From positions 1 through 6,200 of the forward strand of contig CATLUC010000094.1 in assembly GCA_950059165.1 (NCBI GenBank): a stretch of 6,200 nt of DNA. The letters run 5' to 3'. This stretch comes from an uncultured Clostridium sp. (lineage in GTDB: Bacteria > Bacillota > Clostridia > TANB77 > CAG-508). The notes beneath the pieces were generated by a model that had not been told where the DNA came from, ran no database searches, and saw only the letters and a program-made list of their open reading frames with translations. Positions 1-5,704 of this stretch are shown piece by piece. Position 1 is the stretch's first letter. Every line of letters begins with the position of its first letter. Both the position numbers and the translations under genes were made by a program.

Positions 1-1424
1 TCTAAGCTAATTACCCTAACATAAAAAATATTTCTCAAAATTTTACTATCTAATTGTTTATCATTTGAAAATACATCTATTACTTTTAATTCATGTGCCT
101 TTTCAATTAATATATCTTGTATTTTTTTTATATTATCTGTAATTTTACCTACTTTCCCAATAGTTTTTTGACTGTTAAATGGTATTAAACAATAATATCT
201 AAATTCATAGATAAGCTCAATTAGTTCTTGTTTTGTTTCAATGTTTCCTATTTTTGCTTTATAACAATTTAAGAAATAATTTTGAAATTGTATAATATTA
301 ATTGATATTGCATTGTCAATGTTTTCGATATCCAATAGTTTTAGATACTTTTCTTTTGCCTCTAATTCTTTTTTGTAACTGACAAATTTTTGTGGATTTA
401 ATAGTTTATTTAGCTTTTCTAATTTTTTTATTTTTTCTTCTCTTTCCTTTACCATGATTTTTGACAAAATTTTGCTGCTAAAAATTTTTTCTTGTAATGC
501 TAAATCTTTATTTCTCTTTTCGTATTCTTTTTGTAACATATTTTTATTATTTAAAGTTTCATCAATTTGTTTTATTTCTTTTGTTAAATCATGCTTTTGT
601 TTTGTTATTTCTTGTACAAACTTCTGATTATCTTGTATTTGTTCTAATTTAGCTTCTACTTCTTTTTTATCTTTTTCTAATTTAGCTTTTATTTTAGGAT
701 TGTAACGAATTGCTAATAATACAGATATTTGATTCAAACATTCTATAAGTTTTTCTTGTTGTTCTTGTCCATATTTCTCTTCTATTTTATTTTGAAAAGA
801 TTCCATGTAATCTATGATATATTCTTGATTTTTTATCCATTTATTTAAGAATTCGTGCCCTACTAGCATTCTAATATTTTGATAAATTAAATTGTGACAA
901 ATACTTTCAATTTCTCTTGGAATTGTATTCCAAGAAAAACCATTAAAGTCTCGCATTGGCTCAACTGTATTAATATTATTTCCTACATTTATTAAGTCTG
1001 ATAATGTTTTGTTTACTATATAATATTTATCTTTAATAATTTTTTCGTTTTTACTAATCTTTGCAATGCAATATAAAAGTTTCCTTTCTATTGGATAGCA
1101 AGTAATTCTTTTTTTTGTTTTATCTACTTGAAAAGTTTTATTTCCTAAGATTTTACTTTCTATTGAATTTAGCTTAACTACTTTAATTTCTTCACAATTA
1201 TATTTAATACAATCTATAATATTTTGTATAAACTGGTCTCTATCTTCAACATCTGGTTTAACTTTTTCATAATCTTTATATGCTGTTTCTAGCTTGTATA
1301 AAATACTAAGTAACATACTTTTTGTATTTTCATCAAAGTATTTCTTTTCTAAAACCTTTTCAAGCTCATTATTATAGTCCTTTTTTACAATTTTATTTAA
1401 GAACTTATCACTTTTCTTTTGCAA
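1..1424 (-). CDS. Unrecognised coiled-coil protein, 3' end cut off by the window
   Basis: The reading frame stays open for 474 codons from a TTG at 1424 to the window edge, with no stop seen, so the C-terminus is missing. I chose the TTG because AGGAGA (1436-1431) sits 6 bases upstream. In-frame ATGs at 1469 and 1472 would add 15 or 16 residues (MYFDPVPKYI...) but lie in or at the edge of a hairpin and have no ribosome binding site. The protein is rich in Lys, Glu, Ile and Asn. Residues 1-240 look globular, with aromatic and Cys-containing stretches such as RITCYPIERKLLYCI (106-120) and FNGFSWNTIPREIESI (160-175). Residues about 244-365 are highly charged and heptad-like, predicting a long coiled coil. 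A mixed helical region follows (about 365-474). I see no signal peptide, membrane segment, Walker motif or catalytic motif. It follows ftsK but is separated from it by the palindromic block at 1440-1725. I do not recognise the family and assign no function. Confidence 0.8.
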   Translation of the reverse strand, partial: MQKKSDKFLNKIVKKDYNNELEKVLEKKYFDENTKSMLLSILYKLETAYKDYEKVKPDVEDRDQFIQNIIDCIKYNCEEIKVVKLNSIESKILGNKTFQVDKTKKRITCYPIERKLLYCIAKISKNEKIIKDKYYIVNKTLSDLINVGNNINTVEPMRDFNGFSWNTIPREIESICHNLIYQNIRMLVGHEFLNKWIKNQEYIIDYMESFQNKIEEKYGQEQQEKLIECLNQISVLLAIRYNPKIKAKLEKDKKEVEAKLEQIQDNQKFVQEITKQKHDLTKEIKQIDETLNNKNMLQKEYEKRNKDLALQEKIFSSKILSKIMVKEREEKIKKLEKLNKLLNPQKFVSYKKELEAKEKYLKLLDIENIDNAISINIIQFQNYFLNCYKAKIGNIETKQELIELIYEFRYYCLIPFNSQKTIGKVGKITDNIKKIQDILIEKAHELKVIDVFSNDKQLDSKILRNIFYVRVISL

Positions 1425-1438
1425 GACTTTTCTCCTTT

Positions 1439-1471
1439 TGATGTATTTTGGAACGGGGTCAAAATACATCA
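1439..1471. repeat. Short palindrome (copy A) just upstream of the TTG-start gene
   Basis: TGATGTATTTTG (1439-1450) pairs perfectly with CAAAATACATCA (1460-1471) around a 9-base loop, GAACGGGGT. On the minus strand the hairpin ends about 3 bases before the AGGAGA ribosome binding site of the gene starting at 1424. It could therefore lie in that gene's 5' leader. No T-run follows it in transcription order, so it is not a typical terminator. Nearly the same unit occurs in inverted orientation at 1692-1725. Confidence 0.85.
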
Positions 1472-1488
1472 TTTTTACAATTTATCTA

Positions 1489-1676
1489 TGTTAGGAAATA
1501 TATATTATTTTGAAATATCGCGTAAGCGACCAAACGAGTGAAACGAGTGCGATTGGAGCAACCTACCTAGAAAAAATTGTCCGTAAATACTAACTTAGCA
1601 AATTCATTACTTTCAATTTTTTCTTTCAAGAGGTTGCGACGCACAAGGTATGAAAAATAATATATATTTCCTAACA
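1489..1676. mobile_element. MITE-like element with perfect 23-bp inverted terminal repeats
   Basis: The 23 bases at 1489-1511 (beginning TGTTAGGAAATATAT) are the exact reverse complement of 1654-1676. Inside, three more arm pairs are nested in register: GTGCG 1547-1551 with CGCAC 1640-1644, GCAACCT 1558-1564 with AGGTTGC 1631-1637, and GAAAAAATTG 1570-1579 with CAATTTTTTC 1614-1623. The whole 188 bp could fold into one long imperfect hairpin. There is also a small TCGC-GTAA-GCGA stem with a GNRA-type loop (1518-1529) and a tandem 9-bp repeat AAACGAGTG (1532-1540, 1541-1549). The interior is locally more GC-rich than its surroundings. I find no coding sequence and no clear target-site duplication. 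The mobile-element reading is inference from structure; a structured RNA or an old rearrangement are alternatives. Confidence 0.55.
1587..1616 (-). promoter_or_regulatory. Weak candidate promoter inside the palindromic element
   Basis: On the minus strand TTGAAA (1616-1611) is followed after 18 bases by TAGTAT (1592-1587). The spacing is acceptable, but the -10 matches consensus at only four of six positions. It falls in the apical loop and inner arm of the 1489-1676 element and points toward the gene starting at 1424. In AT-rich DNA such matches arise by chance, so this is a low-confidence call. Confidence 0.25.
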
Positions 1677-1691
1677 AAGTTAATTTTCACT

Positions 1692-1725
1692 ATGATGTAT
1701 TTTTCCCCATCCCAAAATACATCAT
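1692..1725. repeat. Short palindrome (copy A', inverted) overlapping the ftsK stop codon
   Basis: ATGATGTATTTT (1692-1703) pairs perfectly with AAAATACATCAT (1714-1725) around the 10-base loop TCCCCATCCC. Read on the minus strand it matches the hairpin at 1439-1471 in both arms and in the GGGG of the loop, so the two are inverted copies of one unit. The TGA stop of ftsK (1724-1722) lies inside one arm. No U-tract follows on the ftsK transcript, so a canonical intrinsic terminator is not supported. Confidence 0.85.
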
Positions 1726-3755
1726 TCTTCATTTGTTCCCATTTTTAGTTCATTCCATTTTTCTATTGTCTTAAGCACTTCTCTTGCTTTACTTCCTTGA
1801 TAACCTGAGATTACTCCTCTTTCCTCCATTTGGTCAATTATTCTTCCTGCCCTTGCATAACCAACTTTAAACCTTCTTTGAATAAAAGATGTTGAAGCTT
1901 GTCCTGTTTCTACAACAGTTTGTATTGCCTCCATTAAAAATGGGTCTGTATCATCATCTTCTGAAGCTTCTTGTGCTATTTCTTTGTCTGTCTTATTACT
2001 GTTTTCAATTGTCTCTAAAATATCCTCACTATAAGTTGCTGTTCCATTAGATTTTACAAAATCTACAATTTTTTCTACTTCATCATCTGTTACAAATGCT
2101 CCTTGAACTCTTGATGGCTTTGGTGCACCAGATGGAAAGTATAGCATATCACCTTTTCCAAGTAATTTTTCTGCTCCTACACTATCCAAAATTGTTCTTG
2201 AGTCTACTTGTGAAGATACTGCAAATGCTATTCTTGATGGTACATTTGCTTTTATTAACCCAGTTATTACATCAACAGATGGTCTTTGTGTTGCAATAAC
2301 TAAGTGCATTCCAGCTGCTCTTGCTTTTTGTGCTAAACGACAAATTGCGTCTTCTACATCACCTTTTGCTACCATCATTAAATCTGCCAACTCATCTACA
2401 ATAATTACAATTTGTGGTAATTGTCCTAGTCCTTCTTCATTTTCAATTGCTTTATTATAACCTTTTAAATCTCTTACACCTTTTTCGGCAAATAAATTGT
2501 AACGGTTATCCATCTCTTGTACTGCCCACGCAAGTGCTCCTGCTGCTTTTCTTGGGTCTGTTACAACAGGTATTAATAGATGTGGTATTCCATTATATAC
2601 AGATAATTCTACGACTTTTGGGTCTACCATAACAAATTTTACTTCACTAGGTTTTGCATGATAAATTATACTTGTTATAATTGTGTTTATACATACACTT
2701 TTTCCTGACCCTGTTGCTCCTGCAATTAGAATATGTGGCATTTTTCCAATGTCTGCTAATTGTATTTGTCCTGCTGCATCTTTTCCAAGTGCTATTGCTA
2801 ATTTTGAATCTTCATTTTTAAATTCGTCACTATCTATTACTTCTCTTAAATGTACAGCTTCTCTTTCTTGATTTGGCACTTCAATTCCAACAGCCTGTTT
2901 TCCTGGTATTGGTGCTTCAATTCTGATTGTTTCAGCAGCTAAATTTAAGGCTATATCATCTGCTAAATTTGCAATTTTACTAACACGTACACCCTCTGCT
3001 GGTTTTAGTTCATATCTTGTAATTGCAGGTCCTACTGAAACATTTTCTACTTTTGCAGATACTCCAAAACTGTGCAATGTTTTTTGTAATTTTGTTGCAG
3101 TATCTGTTAAAGCCTTTGCACCACCTTTTAACGCTCTTTTACTACCTTTGCTTAATATTTCAATTGGTGGATATTCATAATGTTCATCTTCTACTGTAAT
3201 TGTATGTTCTAATTGCAATACAGCTTTTCTCTTATCTTCTTTTTGTTCTTCTACATCTTTAAATAAGTTATTTTCAATAACATCTGGTTGTATTTGCTCC
3301 TCTTTTGGAGTTTCATCTTCAATTGGTATATCAATTCCTGATTTTTTCCTTCCTAACTTAGACTGCTTTGTTAGTGGCTCTAAGTCGTCTTCACTATGGT
3401 CATACTTCTTTAAACCTGATTTTTCTTCACCGTTATCTATAAATCTTCCACCAAAGTTTATTTTTATTTGATTGTCCATTGCTTCTTTTTCTTGTTGTTT
3501 TTGTGCTAATCTTTCTTCTTTCTCTCTTCTTTTTCTTTGCGTAGGTGTTTCTCTTTCTTCTTTTGCCTCTTGTTTACGCATTTCTTCTCTTGCTTGTCTT
3601 CTTTCTTCTTGTTTTTCCTCAGCTCTTTCTACAAAACTACTAATCCATTCTGATAAATTAATTCCAAATGTAAATACTATTAATATAATAGCAATTCCTA
3701 AACAAAGAATAATTGCTCCAACATTTCCTAATAATTTAGCAAGTGGTGTTGCGCC
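1722..3755 (-). CDS. ftsK: DNA translocase FtsK/SpoIIIE, last membrane segment and motor part (downstream of a frameshift)
   Basis: This is the ATP-driven DNA pump that moves chromosome ends through the closing septum (and, as SpoIIIE, into the forespore in spore formers). The frame continues the gene that starts at 4164. After a one-base shift near 3755 it encodes the fourth membrane helix (about 146-168 of the combined 813-residue protein), then a charged Lys/Glu/Gln-rich linker, then the motor. The first ATG in this frame is at 3581; counting from it, the linker covers about 1-135 and the alpha/beta motor about 140-510. The Walker A motif is GATGSGKS at 288-295. The Walker B motif is IVIIVDELAD at 391-400 (D396, E397). 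ATQRPSVDVITG is at 430-441. The winged-helix gamma domain, which reads DNA polarity in this family, is about 546-605 and includes RRFKVGYARAGRIIDQME. All key motor residues are present. The TGA stop lies inside a palindrome. Confidence 0.95.
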   Translation of the reverse strand, partial: GATPLAKLLGNVGAIILCLGIAIILIVFTFGINLSEWISSFVERAEEKQEERRQAREEMRKQEAKEERETPTQRKRREKEERLAQKQQEKEAMDNQIKINFGGRFIDNGEEKSGLKKYDHSEDDLEPLTKQSKLGRKKSGIDIPIEDETPKEEQIQPDVIENNLFKDVEEQKEDKRKAVLQLEHTITVEDEHYEYPPIEILSKGSKRALKGGAKALTDTATKLQKTLHSFGVSAKVENVSVGPAITRYELKPAEGVRVSKIANLADDIALNLAAETIRIEAPIPGKQAVGIEVPNQEREAVHLREVIDSDEFKNEDSKLAIALGKDAAGQIQLADIGKMPHILIAGATGSGKSVCINTIITSIIYHAKPSEVKFVMVDPKVVELSVYNGIPHLLIPVVTDPRKAAGALAWAVQEMDNRYNLFAEKGVRDLKGYNKAIENEEGLGQLPQIVIIVDELADLMMVAKGDVEDAICRLAQKARAAGMHLVIATQRPSVDVITGLIKANVPSRIAFAVSSQVDSRTILDSVGAEKLLGKGDMLYFPSGAPKPSRVQGAFVTDDEVEKIVDFVKSNGTATYSEDILETIENSNKTDKEIAQEASEDDDTDPFLMEAIQTVVETGQASTSFIQRRFKVGYARAGRIIDQMEERGVISGYQGSKAREVLKTIEKWNELKMGTNEE

Positions 3756-4164
3756 GCAAGGCTCCTATTGTTCCTCCACCTTTACTTTGTGACCCTAAAA
3801 AGTAAGCATCTTTTATTATTTCTGATAATTCCTTATTTGATTGTAATTCTCCTGATGAAACCTGAAATACGCTAAATACAATGGATAAGCTAACTAATAA
3901 TACTCCATATTGTATCAATTTAGGTGTTAATTCCTCACTTCCTTCTGAAGCTAATTTGATAGCAATTATAAATATTCCTATTGGTAATATGTATTGTACT
4001 ATTCCTACCATTCCACCTAACATTTCATTTAATTTTGTTCCTATTACACCTGATTTTGTATAAATTAAAACTGCTAATAAAATACTTAATATAATTAAAG
4101 TAACTACTGTTACATCTGCTTTAGAAGCTCTATTTTTTTTCTTATATCTCTTCTTCTTTGCCAT
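3736..4164 (-). CDS. ftsK: DNA translocase FtsK/SpoIIIE, N-terminal membrane part (frame ends early)
   Basis: This is the membrane anchor of the translocase encoded by the adjacent downstream frame. I chose the ATG at 4164 because AAGGAAGG (4180-4173) lies 8 bases upstream; a GTG at 4173 overlaps that site and is less likely. A basic start (MAKKKRYKKKNR) is followed by three hydrophobic segments at about 17-36, 50-71 and 85-103, and then the family's GGGTIGAL stretch (129-136). After this the frame reads RRNTTC and stops at 3736-3738. Skipping one base near 3756 restores GATPLAKLLG and the fourth membrane helix, as expected for FtsK/SpoIIIE. The fragment alone would have no ATPase. Either the sequence has a one-base error, or the gene is mutated or recoded. 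Confidence 0.9.
   Translation of the reverse strand: MAKKKRYKKKNRASKADVTVVTLIILSILLAVLIYTKSGVIGTKLNEMLGGMVGIVQYILPIGIFIIAIKLASEGSEELTPKLIQYGVLLVSLSIVFSVFQVSSGELQSNKELSEIIKDAYFLGSQSKGGGTIGALRRNTTC
3750..3760 (-). other. ftsK: Frameshift point within ftsK (one extra base)
   Basis: On the minus strand the upstream frame reads GCC TTG CGG CGC AAC, while homology continues as GCC TTG, skip C, GGC GCA ACA CCA CTT. This is a net +1 shift. The spot is a small GC-rich near-palindrome (TTGCGGCGCAA) in an otherwise AT-rich gene, and CGG should be a rare codon here. A sequencing or assembly indel is the simplest explanation. Confidence 0.85.
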
Positions 4165-4172
4165 TTTTTGCA

Positions 4173-4180
4173 CCTTCCTT
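4173..4180 (-). promoter_or_regulatory. Ribosome binding site that decides the ftsK start
   Basis: AAGGAAGG, read on the minus strand, ends 8 bases before the ATG at 4164. It also contains the first base of the alternative GTG start at 4173, which makes that start unlikely. It begins only about 5 bases after the 39-bp stem-loop at 4186-4280 ends in transcription order. Confidence 0.75.
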
Positions 4181-4185
4181 TAAAA

Positions 4186-4280
4186 TGGGATTTGATAGGA
4201 TTTGGGGACGGCCCCATAATCCTAAAAAAAAAAATAAAAAGTAGGATTGTGGGGCCGTCCCCAAATCCTATCAAATCCCA
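4186..4280. repeat. Long inverted repeat, 39-bp stem with 17-base A-rich loop
   Basis: Bases 4186-4224 pair with 4242-4280 along all 39 positions. The only non-Watson-Crick position is 4217/4249, which is a G-T (wobble) pair. The arms contain GGGGACGGCCCC and its complement, far more GC-rich than the surroundings; the loop (4225-4241) is nearly all A on the plus strand. It fills most of the gap between the coiled-coil gene and ftsK. The form resembles the G-run palindromic repeats (REP/MITE-like) scattered in many clostridial genomes; that comparison is from memory, not from a search. On the ftsK transcript it would sit in the leader, about 5 bases before the ribosome binding site. Confidence 0.9.
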
Positions 4281-4285
4281 AACTT

Positions 4286-4332
4286 AAAAAGGAGCAAAAG
4301 GAAACGTCCCTAAATGTCCCTTTTGTCTCCTT
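4286..4332 (-). terminator. Terminator-like hairpin after the coiled-coil gene, overlapping its stop codon
   Basis: On the minus strand AAGGAG, a one-base bulge, then CAAAAGG (4332-4319) pairs with CCTTTTG and CTCCTT (4301-4289) and runs into TTTTT (4290-4286). The 13-bp stem has a 17-base loop containing GGGACATTTAGGGACG. The stem plus U-run fits an intrinsic terminator for the rsmD transcript. The TAA stop of the upstream gene (4333-4331) overlaps the first arm. The GGGAC motif in the loop also resembles repeated palindromes of clostridial genomes, so it may be a mobile repeat doing terminator duty. Confidence 0.55.
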
Positions 4333-4834
4333 ATTTTAATTCTTTTCTACTTGTTTGTATTGTTTTTATTGTATCTTCTAATGAAATTTGCATTAATTTT
4401 AAAGCTTCATTCATATGGTTTCCTAAATTTTCTAATGTATTGTTTAGTATTTCTTCAGTATTAGCCAATAATGTATCTGCATATTCTTTAGTTCCTGCTG
4501 ATATTTCTCTTGACATTTCATTTGCTGTTTCTATAATTTCTGTTTTTTGGTCATATGCTTTTCTTGTTATTTCATGTTCATCAATCATTGAAATAATTCT
4601 GTTTTCTGCTTCTTTTACTATTCCATCTGCTTCTTTTTGAGCTTCTACTAATATACGTTGTCTTTCTTCTTTGACCCATTTTGCTTGCTTTAATTCATCT
4701 GGTAGTTTTAGTCTAATTTCTTTTATAATATCCATTAGTTGCTCTTTGTCTATTATTCCTTTAGAAGAAAATGGTATATTTTTTGCTTCTTCTAATATGT
4801 CTTCTAAAGTATCTAATAATGTGAATATTTCCAT
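4331..4834 (-). CDS. Coiled-coil protein of the clostridial rsmD neighbourhood (often labelled ATPase or ATP synthase B-like)
   Basis: This 167-residue soluble protein has no signal peptide or membrane segment. The N-terminus (MEIFTLLDTLEDILEEAKNI) and the segment IIKEIRLKLPDELKQAKWV (about 36-54) match what I remember of a conserved clostridial family encoded next to rsmD/coaD. Residues about 54-130 (EERQRILVEAQKEADGIVKEAENRI and on) form a long charged helix like the stalk of F-type ATP synthase subunit b or DivIVA-like proteins. This probably explains the loose ATPase label; there is no Walker motif, so an ATPase activity is not supported. It starts 20 bp after the rsmD stop, with AAGGGG (4847-4842) 7 bases before its ATG, so the two are almost certainly co-transcribed. 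The function is unknown; scaffolding or cell-envelope organisation would be a guess. Confidence 0.85.
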   Translation of the reverse strand: MEIFTLLDTLEDILEEAKNIPFSSKGIIDKEQLMDIIKEIRLKLPDELKQAKWVKEERQRILVEAQKEADGIVKEAENRIISMIDEHEITRKAYDQKTEIIETANEMSREISAGTKEYADTLLANTEEILNNTLENLGNHMNEALKLMQISLEDTIKTIQTSRKELK

Positions 4835-4854
4835 TAGTTTGCCCCTTTCTATTC

Positions 4855-5403
4855 TTATTTCTTTTTGAAAAAAATAAGATTTGCTCGACCATATTTTCTT
4901 TTATCAATCATATCTATATCAAGTTCGTTAATCTTGTTTATTATTTGTTCTTCATCTGTTTCAACTATTATTATAGCTTCTTCTTTTAATAAGTTGTTTT
5001 TTATTAATAATTGTATGGCTTTATAGGCTAATTCTGTTTTATATGGTGGATCAAGATAAATTATGTCTAATTTTTCTTTTATTTCGTTGTTTAATACAAA
5101 ATCATATTCTTTGTTATATATTTTTGTTTGTTTTTCAAAATGAGTTTTTTGTATATTCTTTTTTATTATTTCTATTGCTTTTTTTGAGTTGTCACATAAA
5201 ATTGCTTTTTTAGCTCCTCTGCTTAATGCTTCTAGCCCTATTGCACCACTTCCAGAAAATAAGTCCAAAAAAGTGCTTTCAGGTATTTGATTTTGTATGA
5301 TATTAAATAATGATTCTTTTACTCTATCTAAGGTAGGTCTCGTATTTGTTCCTTCTAAAGTTGTTAATTTTGTTCCTCTTGCTTTTCCACTTATTATTCT
5401 CAT
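4855..5403 (-). CDS. rsmD: 16S rRNA (guanine(966)-N(2))-methyltransferase RsmD
   Basis: RsmD transfers a methyl group from S-adenosylmethionine to the N2 of guanine 966 (E. coli numbering) of 16S rRNA in the small ribosomal subunit. The 182-residue length is normal for the family. Family marks in order are MRIISGKARGTKL at 1-13, TRPTLDRVKESLFNI at 21-35, the SAM-binding motif LDLFSGSGAIGLEALSRGA at 46-64, the catalytic NPPY-type motif DPPY at 118-121, and the C-terminal KYGRANLIFF at 170-179. The ATG at 5403 is preceded by GAAAGG at a suitable distance and by a good promoter. It is the first gene of a transcript that includes the coiled-coil gene at 4834. In many Clostridia coaD follows rsmD directly; here it does not. 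Confidence 0.95.
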   Translation of the reverse strand: MRIISGKARGTKLTTLEGTNTRPTLDRVKESLFNIIQNQIPESTFLDLFSGSGAIGLEALSRGAKKAILCDNSKKAIEIIKKNIQKTHFEKQTKIYNKEYDFVLNNEIKEKLDIIYLDPPYKTELAYKAIQLLIKNNLLKEEAIIIVETDEEQIINKINELDIDMIDKRKYGRANLIFFKKK

Positions 5404-5429
5404 AAATTTGCCTTTCTTTTGATATGATT

Positions 5430-5458
5430 ATTTTATTCTTTTTTATTTTGTGGGTCAA
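5430..5458 (-). promoter_or_regulatory. Sigma-A-type promoter for rsmD
   Basis: On the minus strand TTGACC (5458-5453) is followed after exactly 17 bases by TAAAAT (5435-5430). Each box differs from consensus at one position. The -10 box ends about 26 bases before the rsmD ATG, leaving room for a short leader with the ribosome binding site. It is the best promoter match in the 5404-5659 gap. Confidence 0.7.
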
Positions 5459-5473
5459 TAGTATTAATAGAAA

Positions 5474-5507
5474 TGTAACATATATTTAACAGGATTGTAA
5501 CATATAT
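5474..5507. repeat. Two 12-bp direct repeats upstream of the rsmD promoter
   Basis: TGTAACATATAT occurs at 5474-5485 and again at 5496-5507, exactly 22 bp apart, about two helical turns. The pair lies 16-49 bp upstream of the rsmD -35 box. The position and spacing would suit a regulator bound to one face of the DNA, but AT-rich sequence can produce such repeats by chance. The remaining part of the gap (5508-5659) shows only AT-rich sequence and an imperfect palindrome around 5591-5612; I see no gene there. Confidence 0.5.
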
Positions 5508-5659
5508 GCATATTTTCATTGTTTTTACTTTTGTTTTGACATTACACTACTTTTATTTTGTTTTTTATTCTTTGCATATCTTATCTCTAACTTAGTTATG
5601 TTCGCTAAACTAATATATCTAAATAAAGTTATTATTTTATGAATATTATCTTATAATAT

Positions 5660-5686
5660 AAAAAAGACCATCGTTTTGATAGTCTT
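5660..5686 (-). terminator. Intrinsic terminator of divIVA
   Basis: On the minus strand AAGACTATC (5686-5678) pairs with GATGGTCTT (5672-5664) around a five-base loop, AAAAC, giving a 9-bp stem with one G-T pair. A run of T follows (5665-5661). It lies 19 bp after the divIVA stop, so it should separate divIVA from rsmD. Confidence 0.85.
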
Positions 5687-5704
5687 CTTTTGTATGTATG
5701 TATC

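Noticed and set aside
1489..1676. CRISPR array or tRNA in the palindromic element
   Set aside because: There are no regularly spaced repeats, only one 9-bp tandem pair, and no cloverleaf or TTCGA-type T-arm.
1722..1724. TGA as a tryptophan codon (alternative genetic code)
   Set aside because: Read-through would add only about 14 residues encoded by the palindrome, the FtsK protein is already complete at its gamma domain, and TGG is used for Trp elsewhere.
2096..2871. Plus-strand open frames of 62-72 codons opposite ftsK
   Set aside because: They are antisense to a clear FtsK motor, low-complexity (Leu-rich), and have no convincing ribosome binding sites.
3472..4640. Plus-strand open frames opposite ftsK and the coiled-coil gene
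   Set aside because: Ser/Phe/Ile-rich translations of AT-rich antisense sequence; the opposite strand has recognised proteins.
4671..4868. Plus-strand 65-codon frame opposite the coiled-coil gene
   Set aside because: Shadow of the minus-strand gene, with no family resemblance.
5536..5558. Plus-strand TTGACA as a promoter
   Set aside because: No acceptable -10 box at 16-19 bases, and no plus-strand gene downstream.
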